NCBI GenBank assembly: GCA_934667425.1
Contig: CAKULV010000003.1
Coordinates: 42,553 to 106,552 of the forward strand
Length of the DNA stretch: 64,000 nucleotides
Reading direction: 5' to 3'
Origin: an uncultured Kiritimatiellota bacterium
GTDB lineage: Bacteria; Verrucomicrobiota; Kiritimatiellia; RFP12; UBA1067
Shown here: positions 26,046 to 34,032 of the stretch, one piece after another
How positions within the stretch are numbered: the stretch's first letter is position 1
How the letters are laid out: each line of letters begins with the position of its first letter
Notes under the pieces: generated by a model
The model's input: the letters and a program-made list of their open reading frames with translations, nothing else
Databases searched by the model: none
What the model was told of the DNA's origin: nothing
Made by a program: the position numbers and the translations under genes

Positions 26046-26163
26046 CTTTACCACCTCAATGCTCATGAATCTTTGGATGCACCCATCTCCTTCTGCGAGA
26101 AGACCATCACTAACACCATATGAAGCGTGGTGTTCCAAAAGCGTTTCATTATGGGCTGAAATG

Positions 26164-26172
26164 TGGTATCAT
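26164..26172 (+). promoter_or_regulatory. Extended -10 promoter of the AsmA-like gene
   Basis: TGGTATCAT lies 31 bases before ATG 26204, leaving room for GAAAGGAG. It would drive the envelope gene run 26204-30103. Confidence 0.5.
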
Positions 26173-26203
26173 TCACGGATACAAAGTCCTGAAAGGAGTG
26201 GCG

Positions 26204-27220
26204 ATGAGCGAAAAGAAGAAATGCGGTTGTCTTTGTAGGATATTCAAGTGCCTGCTGTGGTGCGTTGTCGGTCTGCTGGCGTTGTCCCTGCTGCTTGTCG
26301 TCACATTGCCGCTGTGGATCAGTCCGGTGGCCACAGGCATTGCCGGCGGCGTGGTGCCCAAGTTCACCGGCACCGGATTTGCGATAGAGCGTTTCTGCGT
26401 AAACCCGTGGTCTGGCACTGTGCGCATCAGTGGAGTGAGGCTCGCGAATCCGGATGGCTTCGGCTCCGCCCCGGCGCTGTCGGTAAGGTCGTTTGCCTTG
26501 GACGTATCCATATCCGAGCTTTTCGGGAACAGGCTTCATGTCAGGGATCTGGTCATAGAGGATACGTTCGCGAGCTACTATTCCCACAAGGGCACGAACA
26601 ACATGGACGTGATACTCTCCAATGTCGACAAGGCGATTGCGTCTGACGGGGAGAAGAAGGAGGCGAGTGCGCCCGAGGAGAAGCAGAAGTCCGAGATGAA
26701 GTTCATAATAGACCATGTGCGCATCGCTGGAACCAAGGTCAAGCTCATGAAGAGCGACATCATTCCGCCGCTTCCGATCGTCGACATCGAGATGCGGGAC
26801 GTGGGCAAGGAATCCGGCGGCGCGACGTTCGGTGAAGTTGCCAAGGCGTTCACGGATGCGTTCGTGAAGGCCCTGTCTACGGCTGGCGAAGGGTTGGGGG
26901 CGCTCGGTGGAGCCATCGGTTCCGGCATCAAGGATGCGTCCTCGGCGGTCGGAAACGCCGCATCCGCTGCGGCTGAAGAAACGAAGACAGCGGTAAAGTC
27001 TGTCGGCGGCGCGACCACTACGGCGGTGAAGGACGCTGCCACAGCCGTGAAGTCCGTAGGTGAGACCGCAACGACGGCCGTCGGCGGCGCAGTGAAGACC
27101 GTTGGTGATACGGCCACATCCGCCGTGGGCGGGGCCAAGGCTGCGGTGGACGCGGTTGGCGACACGGCAAAAAAGACGACAGAGGGCGTTAAGAACCTTT
27201 TCAAGTCATTCGGGAAGTGA
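26204..27220 (+). CDS. AsmA-like membrane-anchored protein with long amphipathic Ala/Thr-rich tail
   Basis: 338 residues, ATG 26204 after GAAAGGAG. A short Cys-rich cytoplasmic start (MSEKKKCGCLCRIFKC) leads into one transmembrane helix (~18-40). An AsmA/DUF748-type N-terminal region follows (FAIERFCVNPWSGTVRISGVR, VRDLVIEDTFASYYSHKG). From ~235 to 325 the sequence becomes imperfect ~11-residue repeats such as TTAVKDAATAVKSVGETAT and GGAKAAVDAVGDTAKK, predicted to be long amphipathic helices like those of LEA proteins or apolipoproteins. AsmA-family proteins act in lipid transport between membranes. The tail is unlike the usual ending and might bind membranes. Confidence 0.75.
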   Translation: MSEKKKCGCLCRIFKCLLWCVVGLLALSLLLVVTLPLWISPVATGIAGGVVPKFTGTGFAIERFCVNPWSGTVRISGVRLANPDGFGSAPALSVRSFALDVSISELFGNRLHVRDLVIEDTFASYYSHKGTNNMDVILSNVDKAIASDGEKKEASAPEEKQKSEMKFIIDHVRIAGTKVKLMKSDIIPPLPIVDIEMRDVGKESGGATFGEVAKAFTDAFVKALSTAGEGLGALGGAIGSGIKDASSAVGNAASAAAEETKTAVKSVGGATTTAVKDAATAVKSVGETATTAVGGAVKTVGDTATSAVGGAKAAVDAVGDTAKKTTEGVKNLFKSFGK

Positions 27221-27236
27221 AGCAAGGGTTTGGCGC

Positions 27237-28454
27237 ATGGATCACCTGATCGGAATAGGCGGAGTCGGGATGAGCGCACTTGCGCATGCGCTCATCTGCG
27301 TAGGCCACTCCGTATCCGGCGCAGACCGCCTTGTTTCATCCACATGCGGAAGCGTGATGCCTGAGTCGCTTCGCCGGCTTGCAGCGCTTGGCGTGAAGGT
27401 GTATCCCGATGACGGCAGCGGCATCGGTCCTTCAGTGGATCGCGTCATCGTCTCTACGGCTATCGAGCCGCAGAATCCAGGCCTTGTGCGGGCGAAGGAG
27501 CTTGGCATTCCCGTGGTTCACCGTGCCGCCGCGCTCGCTGAGGCGCTGTCGGCCTACAGGCTTGTCGCGGTTGCCGGCACATGCGGGAAATCCACGGTGA
27601 CGGCAATGCTTTCCGCCATACTTGCAGACTGCGGTCTCGATCCGTTCTGCGTGAACGGGGCTGCCGTGGTTGGATGGAACGGATCGGTAAGGGACGGGAA
27701 GGGCGCGTATGCCGTTGCCGAGGTAGACGAGTCCGACAGGTCGCTTACGGCGTTCAGCCCGTATGCGGCGATAGTCACGAACGCAAGCGCAGACCACTAT
27801 TCCAAGGACGAAATGGATGCGGTGTTCGATGCCTTTGTCGCCAACGTTCCGGGTCCCGTCGTTGATGGGCGCAAGGTGCGCTATGACGCCGATTGCTCCA
27901 TGCCGGGCGCCCACAACAGGCAGAATGCGGGGATCGCCCTTGCGATGGCCATGGCCCTTGGCGTGGACGAGGCGAAGGCCCGCGGGGCGCTCGCCAGCTT
28001 CAAGGGCGTGGAGCGCCGGATGCAGTTCATCGGCAGGTGCGGCGGCGCAGACGTATACGACGACTACGCCCACAATCCCGAGAAGCTTCACGCCATGCTT
28101 GCCACGCTGCAGGACAAGTATCCCAAGGGAGTGGCGGTGGTGTGGCGTCCGCACGGGTACGGCCCCCTCCGCAAGATGTTCAGTCCGCTTGCGGATATGT
28201 TCAACGCGCAGTTGCGTCCGCAGGATCGTCTCATCGTGCTGCCAGTGTACGACGCCGGAGGCACCGCAGACCGGAGCATCCAGTCTGATGTGCTGGTGGC
28301 GGCCGTGCAGGGATCGTATTTCATTGGAACTCCAGAGGAGGCCTTGCGGCTTCTGAAGGCGCAGGCGCCGGCGTTCGGCGCAGTGGTAATTGCGGGCGCG
28401 CGCGACCCGGGCCTTCCGGAGCTGGCGCGCGGCCTTGCCGAAAACAAGGAGTAG
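27237..28454 (+). CDS. Mur ligase family protein, MurC-like
   Basis: 405 residues, ATG 27237 after AGCAAGGG. It has the three Mur ligase domains: an N-terminal UDP-binding Rossmann fold (LIGIGGVGMSALA), a central ATPase (VAGTCGKSTVTAML, AEVDESDRSL) and a C-terminal domain (YDDYAHNPEKL, WRPHGYGPLRKM). MurC adds L-alanine to UDP-N-acetylmuramate. This copy is shorter than usual MurC (~450-480). Its P-loop reads GTCGKST where MurC usually has GTHGKTT, and its QPHRYSR-like motif reads RPHGYGP. It lies apart from any mur/fts cluster. It may be the cell's MurC, an Mpl-like ligase or a specialised paralogue. Confidence 0.72.
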   Translation: MDHLIGIGGVGMSALAHALICVGHSVSGADRLVSSTCGSVMPESLRRLAALGVKVYPDDGSGIGPSVDRVIVSTAIEPQNPGLVRAKELGIPVVHRAAALAEALSAYRLVAVAGTCGKSTVTAMLSAILADCGLDPFCVNGAAVVGWNGSVRDGKGAYAVAEVDESDRSLTAFSPYAAIVTNASADHYSKDEMDAVFDAFVANVPGPVVDGRKVRYDADCSMPGAHNRQNAGIALAMAMALGVDEAKARGALASFKGVERRMQFIGRCGGADVYDDYAHNPEKLHAMLATLQDKYPKGVAVVWRPHGYGPLRKMFSPLADMFNAQLRPQDRLIVLPVYDAGGTADRSIQSDVLVAAVQGSYFIGTPEEALRLLKAQAPAFGAVVIAGARDPGLPELARGLAENKE

Positions 28455-28458
28455 TCAC

Positions 28459-29073
28459 ATGAAGAGAATGCTGTTGGTTTTTGCGGTGGCGGCGATGTCG
28501 CTTTTCGCGCAGGGTGAAGATGGCAAGGAAAAGAAGAAAATGCCGTCGTCAATGAAGTCGTTCACTTCGCTCACTGCGGCCAAGAAGGAGGCGGAGAAGT
28601 ACGACGCCCCGATCTTTGTCGTCGCGGTAGCCAAGGGCACTCCGATGGAGTCGGCGGTGAAGAAGGTGATGTCCAACAAGTTCTTCAAGGAGCTCGCCAC
28701 GAAAGGGTTCTTCGTGTACACGATGCGCCTGGACCTGAGCAAGAAGGAGAAGGAGGCCGACGGCCGCACCCCTAAGGCGATGTATGAAAAGCTGTCGGAC
28801 GACGAAAGGGCGCTGCTCGACGTGATTGCGCCGCCGGACGAGGTTGTGGTACGCAGGCTTCCTCTCTTCGGGATGGTCTCGCCCGACGCCGCCAAGGCGA
28901 TCATCAAGCCCGTGGACATCCCGAAGTTCAAGCCCAATCCCGATTCGAACTACTACGGGGAATATCTCCAGAATCTCCAATCGGCCGCGATGGCGTACGG
29001 CATAGAGATCGACATGTCCAAGGAGATGCGCAAGTACATAGAGAATCCGCCGGCGAACAAGCGGAAGAAGTAA
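28459..29073 (+). CDS. Exported protein with thioredoxin-like features but no CXXC
   Basis: 204 residues, ATG 28459, signal peptide MKRMLLVFAVAAMSLFAQG. The segment YDAPIFVVAVAKGTP...FFKELATKGFFVYTMRLD resembles the start of thioredoxin-fold proteins (a lysine-rich helix, a strand and a buried position where the active site would be), but there are no cysteines. The remainder is Lys/Pro-rich and ends NKRKK. It lies between a Mur ligase and an LpxC-like gene with 4-base gaps. The function is unknown. Confidence 0.6.
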   Translation: MKRMLLVFAVAAMSLFAQGEDGKEKKKMPSSMKSFTSLTAAKKEAEKYDAPIFVVAVAKGTPMESAVKKVMSNKFFKELATKGFFVYTMRLDLSKKEKEADGRTPKAMYEKLSDDERALLDVIAPPDEVVVRRLPLFGMVSPDAAKAIIKPVDIPKFKPNPDSNYYGEYLQNLQSAAMAYGIEIDMSKEMRKYIENPPANKRKK

Positions 29074-29077
29074 TTCG

Positions 29078-30103
29078 ATGGGCGGCAGTTTTACCTATCC
29101 GAAGTGTCGGCTTCTATCCGGCGATGCGGCTTCGTTCTCCGCCGCAAGGTCTCGTTTCGACGCGATGCACGTGGACGATGTGCGCCTGTCGCGCTCGTCG
29201 GGATGGAACACGAGCCGCACCACGCTCGCCGGCGAGGCGAGCGTATCAGGCGTCGGCACGTTCCGGGGCAGCGAAAGGCGCACGATAACGTTCGCGCCTT
29301 CCCAGCGTCCGGGGTGGTGGATCCGTCGCACGGATCTCCCGGAGCAGCTCGACACCGCCGTGCACATCTCTAACCTGTGGACGAGCGCCCGCAACCTCGT
29401 CCTGCGCAGCGGATCTCCGCACAACTACCTCCGGATGGTCGAGCACATCATCGCGCTCAAGGCCGGTCTCGGTCTGGACAATGTAGTGCTCAAGACGAAT
29501 TCCGGCGATCCTCCGCTCTTCGACGATTCGTCGCTTCCGCTTGTCGAGGCGATAGACAAGGCGAAGATCGTCCCCCTGAATGAGCTCGCGACGTATGTCA
29601 CGGTGAAGGAGCCGATTGCGTTCTCCGGTGCAAGGGGCGATTTCCTGATGTTCATCCCGGACGACGGGACGCGGCGGCTCAGGCTTGATGTGGGGATAAG
29701 CTGGCGCACGATAATCGGCGACCAGCGCATCGTGTTCGACGTCACGCCGGAGACGTTCCGCTACGGCTCGTATGCCCGCACGAACGCCACGCACAGGCAG
29801 TACCAGCTCGCCAGGACGATAGGGTGGCTCTTTGCCGACACCCGCAACCTCGGGTATGACAAGAACAACATCCTCATCCACGGACGGAAACGCTGGTATG
29901 GCGAGCCACGCTTCAACGTCAAGGGGACGGATCGGTTTCTTGAGCCGGTGTGGCACCGCGCCGTTCTCGATCTCCTGGCGGCGCTTGCGCTTACGGGTCC
30001 GGACCGCTTTGTAGGGACGGTCGTGTCGTTCCGGGCCGGACACACGCAGGATTGCGACGCGGTGAGGCATCTCTACCGCAACGACCTATTGGAAGACGCC
30101 TGA
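29078..30103 (+). CDS. lpxC: Divergent LpxC-family deacetylase
   Basis: 341 residues starting four bases after the previous stop. LpxC removes the acetyl group from UDP-3-O-acyl-GlcNAc in lipid A synthesis. Recognisable parts are RRTDLPEQLDTAV, MVEHIIALKAGLGLDNV (catalytic Glu and a zinc His), LARTIGWLFADTRNL and, near the end, WHRAVLDLLAALALTG with FRAGHTQD. Two departures are notable. The zinc motif is H-x4-D rather than the usual H-x3-D (HKxLD), and the Asp four residues further on (GDL in E. coli) is Ala. It may be a working but divergent LpxC or a paralogue. No other lipid A gene is in the window. Confidence 0.7.
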   Translation: MGGSFTYPKCRLLSGDAASFSAARSRFDAMHVDDVRLSRSSGWNTSRTTLAGEASVSGVGTFRGSERRTITFAPSQRPGWWIRRTDLPEQLDTAVHISNLWTSARNLVLRSGSPHNYLRMVEHIIALKAGLGLDNVVLKTNSGDPPLFDDSSLPLVEAIDKAKIVPLNELATYVTVKEPIAFSGARGDFLMFIPDDGTRRLRLDVGISWRTIIGDQRIVFDVTPETFRYGSYARTNATHRQYQLARTIGWLFADTRNLGYDKNNILIHGRKRWYGEPRFNVKGTDRFLEPVWHRAVLDLLAALALTGPDRFVGTVVSFRAGHTQDCDAVRHLYRNDLLEDA

Positions 30104-30128
30104 TGTGCAGGTGCATGATGGAGTGCAG

Positions 30129-30725
30129 ATGACAGCGATTGTTGACTATAGGGCCGGGAACCTTACGAGCGTAAGGCTCGCGTTCAATGCGCTTGGCGCG
30201 GAGACGGTGATCTCCTCCGATCCGTCCGTGATCCGGGCTGCCGAGAGGGTCGTGTTCCCCGGCGTGGGTGCGGCGGCGAGCGCGATGGCGAATCTACACG
30301 GGCTTGGCCTCACGGATGCGGTGCGCGAGGCGGCGTCTTCGGGCAGGCCGTTCATCGGCATTTGCCTTGGGATGCAGATCCTCTTCGACCATTCCGAGGA
30401 GGATGGGGGCGTTGATCTCCTCGGGGTGCTTCCGGGGAAGGTGCGCAGATTTCCGGATGTCGAGGGGTTCAAGGTCCCCGAGATAGGCTGGAACGATGTG
30501 CAGACGGATGGAACGGAGAGGTTCATAAGGTCGGGAGACGAGTTCTACTTCGTCCACTCGTATTATGCGGAGCTTAATCCGCATACCGTGGGGCGTACGT
30601 CCTATGCGGGCGTGGACTTCACTTCGGCCGTGCGCCGAGGCAGTCTTTTTGCGACGCAGTTCCATCCTGAGAAGTCCGGGCGGGTTGGCCTCGCGCTCCT
30701 GAAGTCCTTCCTCGAGACGGCGTGA
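30129..30725 (+). CDS. hisH: Imidazole glycerol phosphate synthase, glutaminase subunit
   Basis: 198 residues, ATG 30129 after GGAG. A class I glutamine amidotransferase that feeds ammonia to HisF. Visible are IVDYRAGNLTSVRLAF, the nucleophile elbow ICLGMQILF (Cys), VPEIGWN, FYFVHSYYA and the catalytic His-Glu in FHPEKSG. hisF follows after about 70 bases. The other his genes are elsewhere. Confidence 0.95.
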   Translation: MTAIVDYRAGNLTSVRLAFNALGAETVISSDPSVIRAAERVVFPGVGAAASAMANLHGLGLTDAVREAASSGRPFIGICLGMQILFDHSEEDGGVDLLGVLPGKVRRFPDVEGFKVPEIGWNDVQTDGTERFIRSGDEFYFVHSYYAELNPHTVGRTSYAGVDFTSAVRRGSLFATQFHPEKSGRVGLALLKSFLETA

Positions 30726-30795
30726 CGTGGTGGTTCCGCTGTGCCGATGGAGCGGTTTTGCCAGATAGTTAGATGATATCCTGAAAGGGGCTACA

Positions 30796-31572
30796 ATGCT
30801 TGCCAAGAGAGTTATCCCATGTCTGGACGTGCGCAACGGGCGCGTCACCAAGGGAGTGAAGTTCAAGAACAACGTAGATCTCGGAGATCCGGTCGAGATG
30901 GCGGTTGGGTATTCCGACGGCGGCGCTGACGAGCTTGTATTCTACGACATCACGGCGTCGGCGGAGAGGCGTCCGATAGACATCGGGATGGTCGAGGCCG
31001 TCGCGAAGGCTGTGCGGATACCGTTCGCTGTAGGTGGAGGCATATCGTCCCTCCCGGACATGGAGCGCGTCATCCTCGCCGGGGCGGAGAAGGTGTCGGT
31101 GAATTCCCTGGCGGTGCGCAATCCTTCCATCATATCGGATGGCGCAAAGGCGTTCGGAAGGCAGTGCATCGTGCTCGGGATGGATCCCGTGAGGAGCGAC
31201 AATCCGAAGTGCCCGAGCGGGTACGAGATCACGACGCGTGGCTTTCGCGAGTTCACGGGGATGGATGCGGTGGAGTGGGCGAAGCGCTCCGTCGATCTCG
31301 GTGCCGGCGAGATCGTGGTGAATTCGGTCGATGCGGACGGCACCCGCGCCGGTTTCGAGCTTGACATCACGCGATTGATCGCGGAAGCCGTTGGTGTGCC
31401 CGTAGTCGCTTCCGGTGGCGCAGGGAAGCCGGAACATCTCGTTACGGTGTTCGAGGAGGCAAAGGCGGATGCCGCCATCGTCGCGGGCATGATCCATTCG
31501 GGTGACTATACGATAGCCCAGATAAAGGCCGTGATGGCCAAGGCGCACGTGCCTGTTAGGATGAACTGGTGA
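30796..31572 (+). CDS. hisF: Imidazole glycerol phosphate synthase, cyclase subunit
   Basis: 258 residues. A half-barrel-duplicated (beta/alpha)8 enzyme that makes imidazole glycerol phosphate and AICAR from PRFAR and ammonia. Motifs: KRVIPCLDVRNGRVTKGVKF, FYDITASAE, VGGGISS, NSLAVRNP, VVNSVDADGT and ASGGAGKPEH. GAAAGGGGC precedes the ATG. Partner of the preceding hisH. Confidence 0.96.
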   Translation: MLAKRVIPCLDVRNGRVTKGVKFKNNVDLGDPVEMAVGYSDGGADELVFYDITASAERRPIDIGMVEAVAKAVRIPFAVGGGISSLPDMERVILAGAEKVSVNSLAVRNPSIISDGAKAFGRQCIVLGMDPVRSDNPKCPSGYEITTRGFREFTGMDAVEWAKRSVDLGAGEIVVNSVDADGTRAGFELDITRLIAEAVGVPVVASGGAGKPEHLVTVFEEAKADAAIVAGMIHSGDYTIAQIKAVMAKAHVPVRMNW

Positions 31573-31588
31573 TGGCATAAAAGGAGAC

Positions 31589-32500
31589 ATGGAAATGACG
31601 AATGGAGTGGAGTCGGCGGCCTCTTGCGCCGCAGGAGTGAACGAGGTGGTGCTGAGGGAGCTGAACGAGCAGCTTGGCCATGGGCAGGAGCTTTGGAACC
31701 AGATCATGGCATGGGTATCCGAGCGTGGCATAGGGTTCGTGATGAACCTGCTTGCGGCGGTACTCATTCTGCTGGTCGGGATGCTTGCGATCCGTCTGGT
31801 GAAGAAGGCGGTGACGGCAGCGCTTTCGCGCGTAAACCGGATGAGCAGGCTGCTTTCGGATTTCATCGTAAGCGTGGTGAGCAAGACATGCTGGGCCGTG
31901 TTGGCCCTGGTGGTGATGCAGCGCGTCGGCATAAATGTCGCGCCGCTGATCGCGGGCCTTGGCGTCACCGGCTTCATAGTCGGATTCGCGTTCCAGGAGA
32001 CGCTCGGCTCCTTTGCCTCCGGCATGATGATTGCGCTCAACCAGCCGTTCAAGGTCGGCGACTACGTGGTTGCCGGCGGAATCGAGGGTACGGTGCTCGA
32101 GCTCAACATGATGGCCACCGTCTTCGCCACTGCGGACAACAAGAAGGTGATCGCCCCGAACAAGGTCGTGTGGGGCAGCGCGATCACGAACTACACGGCA
32201 CTCGGGAAGCGTCGCGTCGATATGACCATAAGCATAGACTACGGCGCAGACATCAACAAGGCGGAGGCCGTCGCGCTTGAGACCATCAAGGGGATTCCCG
32301 GTGTCCTTGCGGATCCTCAGCCCGTAGTTTCCGTGGCTTCGCTGAGCGATTCCTGCGTGGTGATCAATATGCGCCCCTGGGCGGCCTGTTCAGACTACTG
32401 GAAGGTCTATTCCGCTGCGCAGGAAGAGGTCAAGAAGGCATTTGAGACGAATGGCATCGCGATTCCGTTCCCGCAGCTCGATGTCCACATGGTCTCGTAA
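31589..32500 (+). CDS. Small-conductance mechanosensitive channel (MscS family)
   Basis: 303 residues, ATG 31589 after AAAAGGAG. Three transmembrane helices lie within the first ~150 residues. The third holds the Gly/Ala-rich pore helix LIAGLGVTGFIVGFAFQETLGSFASGMMIAL. The MscS beta-domain follows (FKVGDYVVAGGIEGTVLELNMMATVF), then an alpha/beta vestibule domain. It releases solutes when membrane tension rises on osmotic downshock. No extra regulatory domain is seen. Confidence 0.93.
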   Translation: MEMTNGVESAASCAAGVNEVVLRELNEQLGHGQELWNQIMAWVSERGIGFVMNLLAAVLILLVGMLAIRLVKKAVTAALSRVNRMSRLLSDFIVSVVSKTCWAVLALVVMQRVGINVAPLIAGLGVTGFIVGFAFQETLGSFASGMMIALNQPFKVGDYVVAGGIEGTVLELNMMATVFATADNKKVIAPNKVVWGSAITNYTALGKRRVDMTISIDYGADINKAEAVALETIKGIPGVLADPQPVVSVASLSDSCVVINMRPWAACSDYWKVYSAAQEEVKKAFETNGIAIPFPQLDVHMVS

Positions 32501-32585
32501 TGCTGCGGCGTGCTTCGCCAGAAGACAGCCGCTGTGCGCGAAAGGGATGCCGCCATTCGCATATGGCATGAAGTGGCGTGAAATC

Positions 32586-32594
32586 TGATATAAT
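32586..32594 (+). promoter_or_regulatory. Extended -10 promoter giving a leaderless dnaX mRNA
   Basis: TGATATAAT ends eight bases before the dnaX ATG (32603). The start site would fall within about 0-2 bases of the ATG, and there is no ribosome binding site between. Confidence 0.65.
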
Positions 32595-32602
32595 TACCGC
32601 CA

Positions 32603-34021
32603 ATGAGTGAAAGTGCCCAGAATCAGGGGGGGCAGCATGTCGCGCTGCCGCTGAAGTACCGTCCGATGGCGTTTGACGACGTAGTCGGGCAGGAGCATGT
32701 GGTGCGTACGCTTAGGCACGCGATAGAGTCCGGGCGTGTCGCCAACGCATATCTTTTCGTGGGGCCGCGGGGCATCGGCAAGACCACTACGAGCCGCATA
32801 TTCGCGAAGGCCCTGAACTGCACTTCGCCAAATGGCGTAGAGCCTTGCGGTAAGTGCGAGAACTGCGTGCAGATCGCGGAAGGGCGCTCCCTCGACGTGA
32901 TGGAGCTTGACGGCGCATCCCACAACAAGGTGGAGCATGTGCGCCCGATAATCGATGCCGTGCAGTTCAAGCCCACGGCGTCAAAGTACAAGATATTCAT
33001 TGTCGACGAATGCCACATGCTCACCCCGGCGGCGTGGAACGCCCTGCTCAAGACGCTTGAGGAGCCGCCGCCATACGTGAAGTTCATATTCGCGACTACG
33101 GAGGGCGACAAGGTTCTCCCTACGATAATATCGCGCTGCCAGCGTTTTGACCTTCACCGGATCCAGACGAACCAGATAGTTGACCGGCTCAAGTACATCT
33201 GCGGCAACGAGGGCGTTTCGGCGGACGAGGATGCGCTTCTCGCGATAGCGCGCGGAGCGGAGGGCGGGATGCGCGACGCCCTCTCGTCCCTTGACCAGCT
33301 GATCGCGTTCAAGGGCGGACATATCTCGGAGGAGGATGCGCTTTCGGTGTTCGGCCTCGTGTCGCGCTCCGAGCTCGAGGGGCTGGCCGGCGCGATACTG
33401 GGCGGCGATTCCGCCTCGATACTGAATGCCGTCGCGACATTCGATTCGGCGGGCAAGAACATGCGCAGGCTTGCGGGCGAACTGATGCTCCATTTCCGCA
33501 ACCTTGTGGTGTGGCAGGCCCTTGGACCGAAGGCGGAAAGCACCCTTGAGCTTACGGCCGACCAGTGCAAAACGCTTGCCGGGCAGGCGAAGCTCTGCGA
33601 CTCGTCGCGCATATTCCGCATCGCGGACAAGCTTGCCGAGATGGAGGACAAGCTTCGCCATGTGCTTAGCGTGCGCACGCTCATAGAGATGACGCTGCTC
33701 AGGGCCGGGCGGATCGCGACCGTCGCGAGCGTCGAGGAGCTTATGAGGGCCGTCCGGGAACTCAAGGCGGGGGCGGCGCCATCTTCCGTGGGTGGCATAT
33801 CCCAGCCCCAACCGCCGCAGACTGCTGCGGCCAAGGCGCACGGCGAAAGCGCTGCGCAACGGGCTGAAGGCCGCCGCGCATCCGCTCCGGCGGCGGTGCC
33901 GGGACGGCCGGCGGCTGGCAAGGGAAAGTCCATGAGCCGCAATGACATTCTGGCCGATACGAAGCTGAACGGCATCCTGAAGTCCACAGGCGCCAAGATC
34001 GTTGACATAAAAGAAGCATAG
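32603..34021 (+). CDS. dnaX: DNA polymerase III subunit gamma/tau
   Basis: 472 residues. Clamp-loader AAA+ ATPase. Walker A is GPRGIGKTT; a zinc module contains CGKCENC with an upstream Cys; Walker B is IVDECHML; the sensor 1/SRC motif is IISRCQRFDL. The AAA+ core runs to about residue 360. The C-terminal ~110 residues are a low-complexity linker (AAAKAHGESAAQRAEGR) and a short end, so this is nearer to gamma than to full tau. No slippery A-run for programmed frameshifting is visible. Confidence 0.95.
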   Translation: MSESAQNQGGQHVALPLKYRPMAFDDVVGQEHVVRTLRHAIESGRVANAYLFVGPRGIGKTTTSRIFAKALNCTSPNGVEPCGKCENCVQIAEGRSLDVMELDGASHNKVEHVRPIIDAVQFKPTASKYKIFIVDECHMLTPAAWNALLKTLEEPPPYVKFIFATTEGDKVLPTIISRCQRFDLHRIQTNQIVDRLKYICGNEGVSADEDALLAIARGAEGGMRDALSSLDQLIAFKGGHISEEDALSVFGLVSRSELEGLAGAILGGDSASILNAVATFDSAGKNMRRLAGELMLHFRNLVVWQALGPKAESTLELTADQCKTLAGQAKLCDSSRIFRIADKLAEMEDKLRHVLSVRTLIEMTLLRAGRIATVASVEELMRAVRELKAGAAPSSVGGISQPQPPQTAAAKAHGESAAQRAEGRRASAPAAVPGRPAAGKGKSMSRNDILADTKLNGILKSTGAKIVDIKEA

Positions 34022-34032
34022 GAGGAATAGAC

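Noticed and set aside
30736..30759. Hairpin CCGCT/AGCGG followed by TTTT between hisH and hisF
   Set aside because: Only five base pairs around a ten-base loop; too weak to call a terminator.
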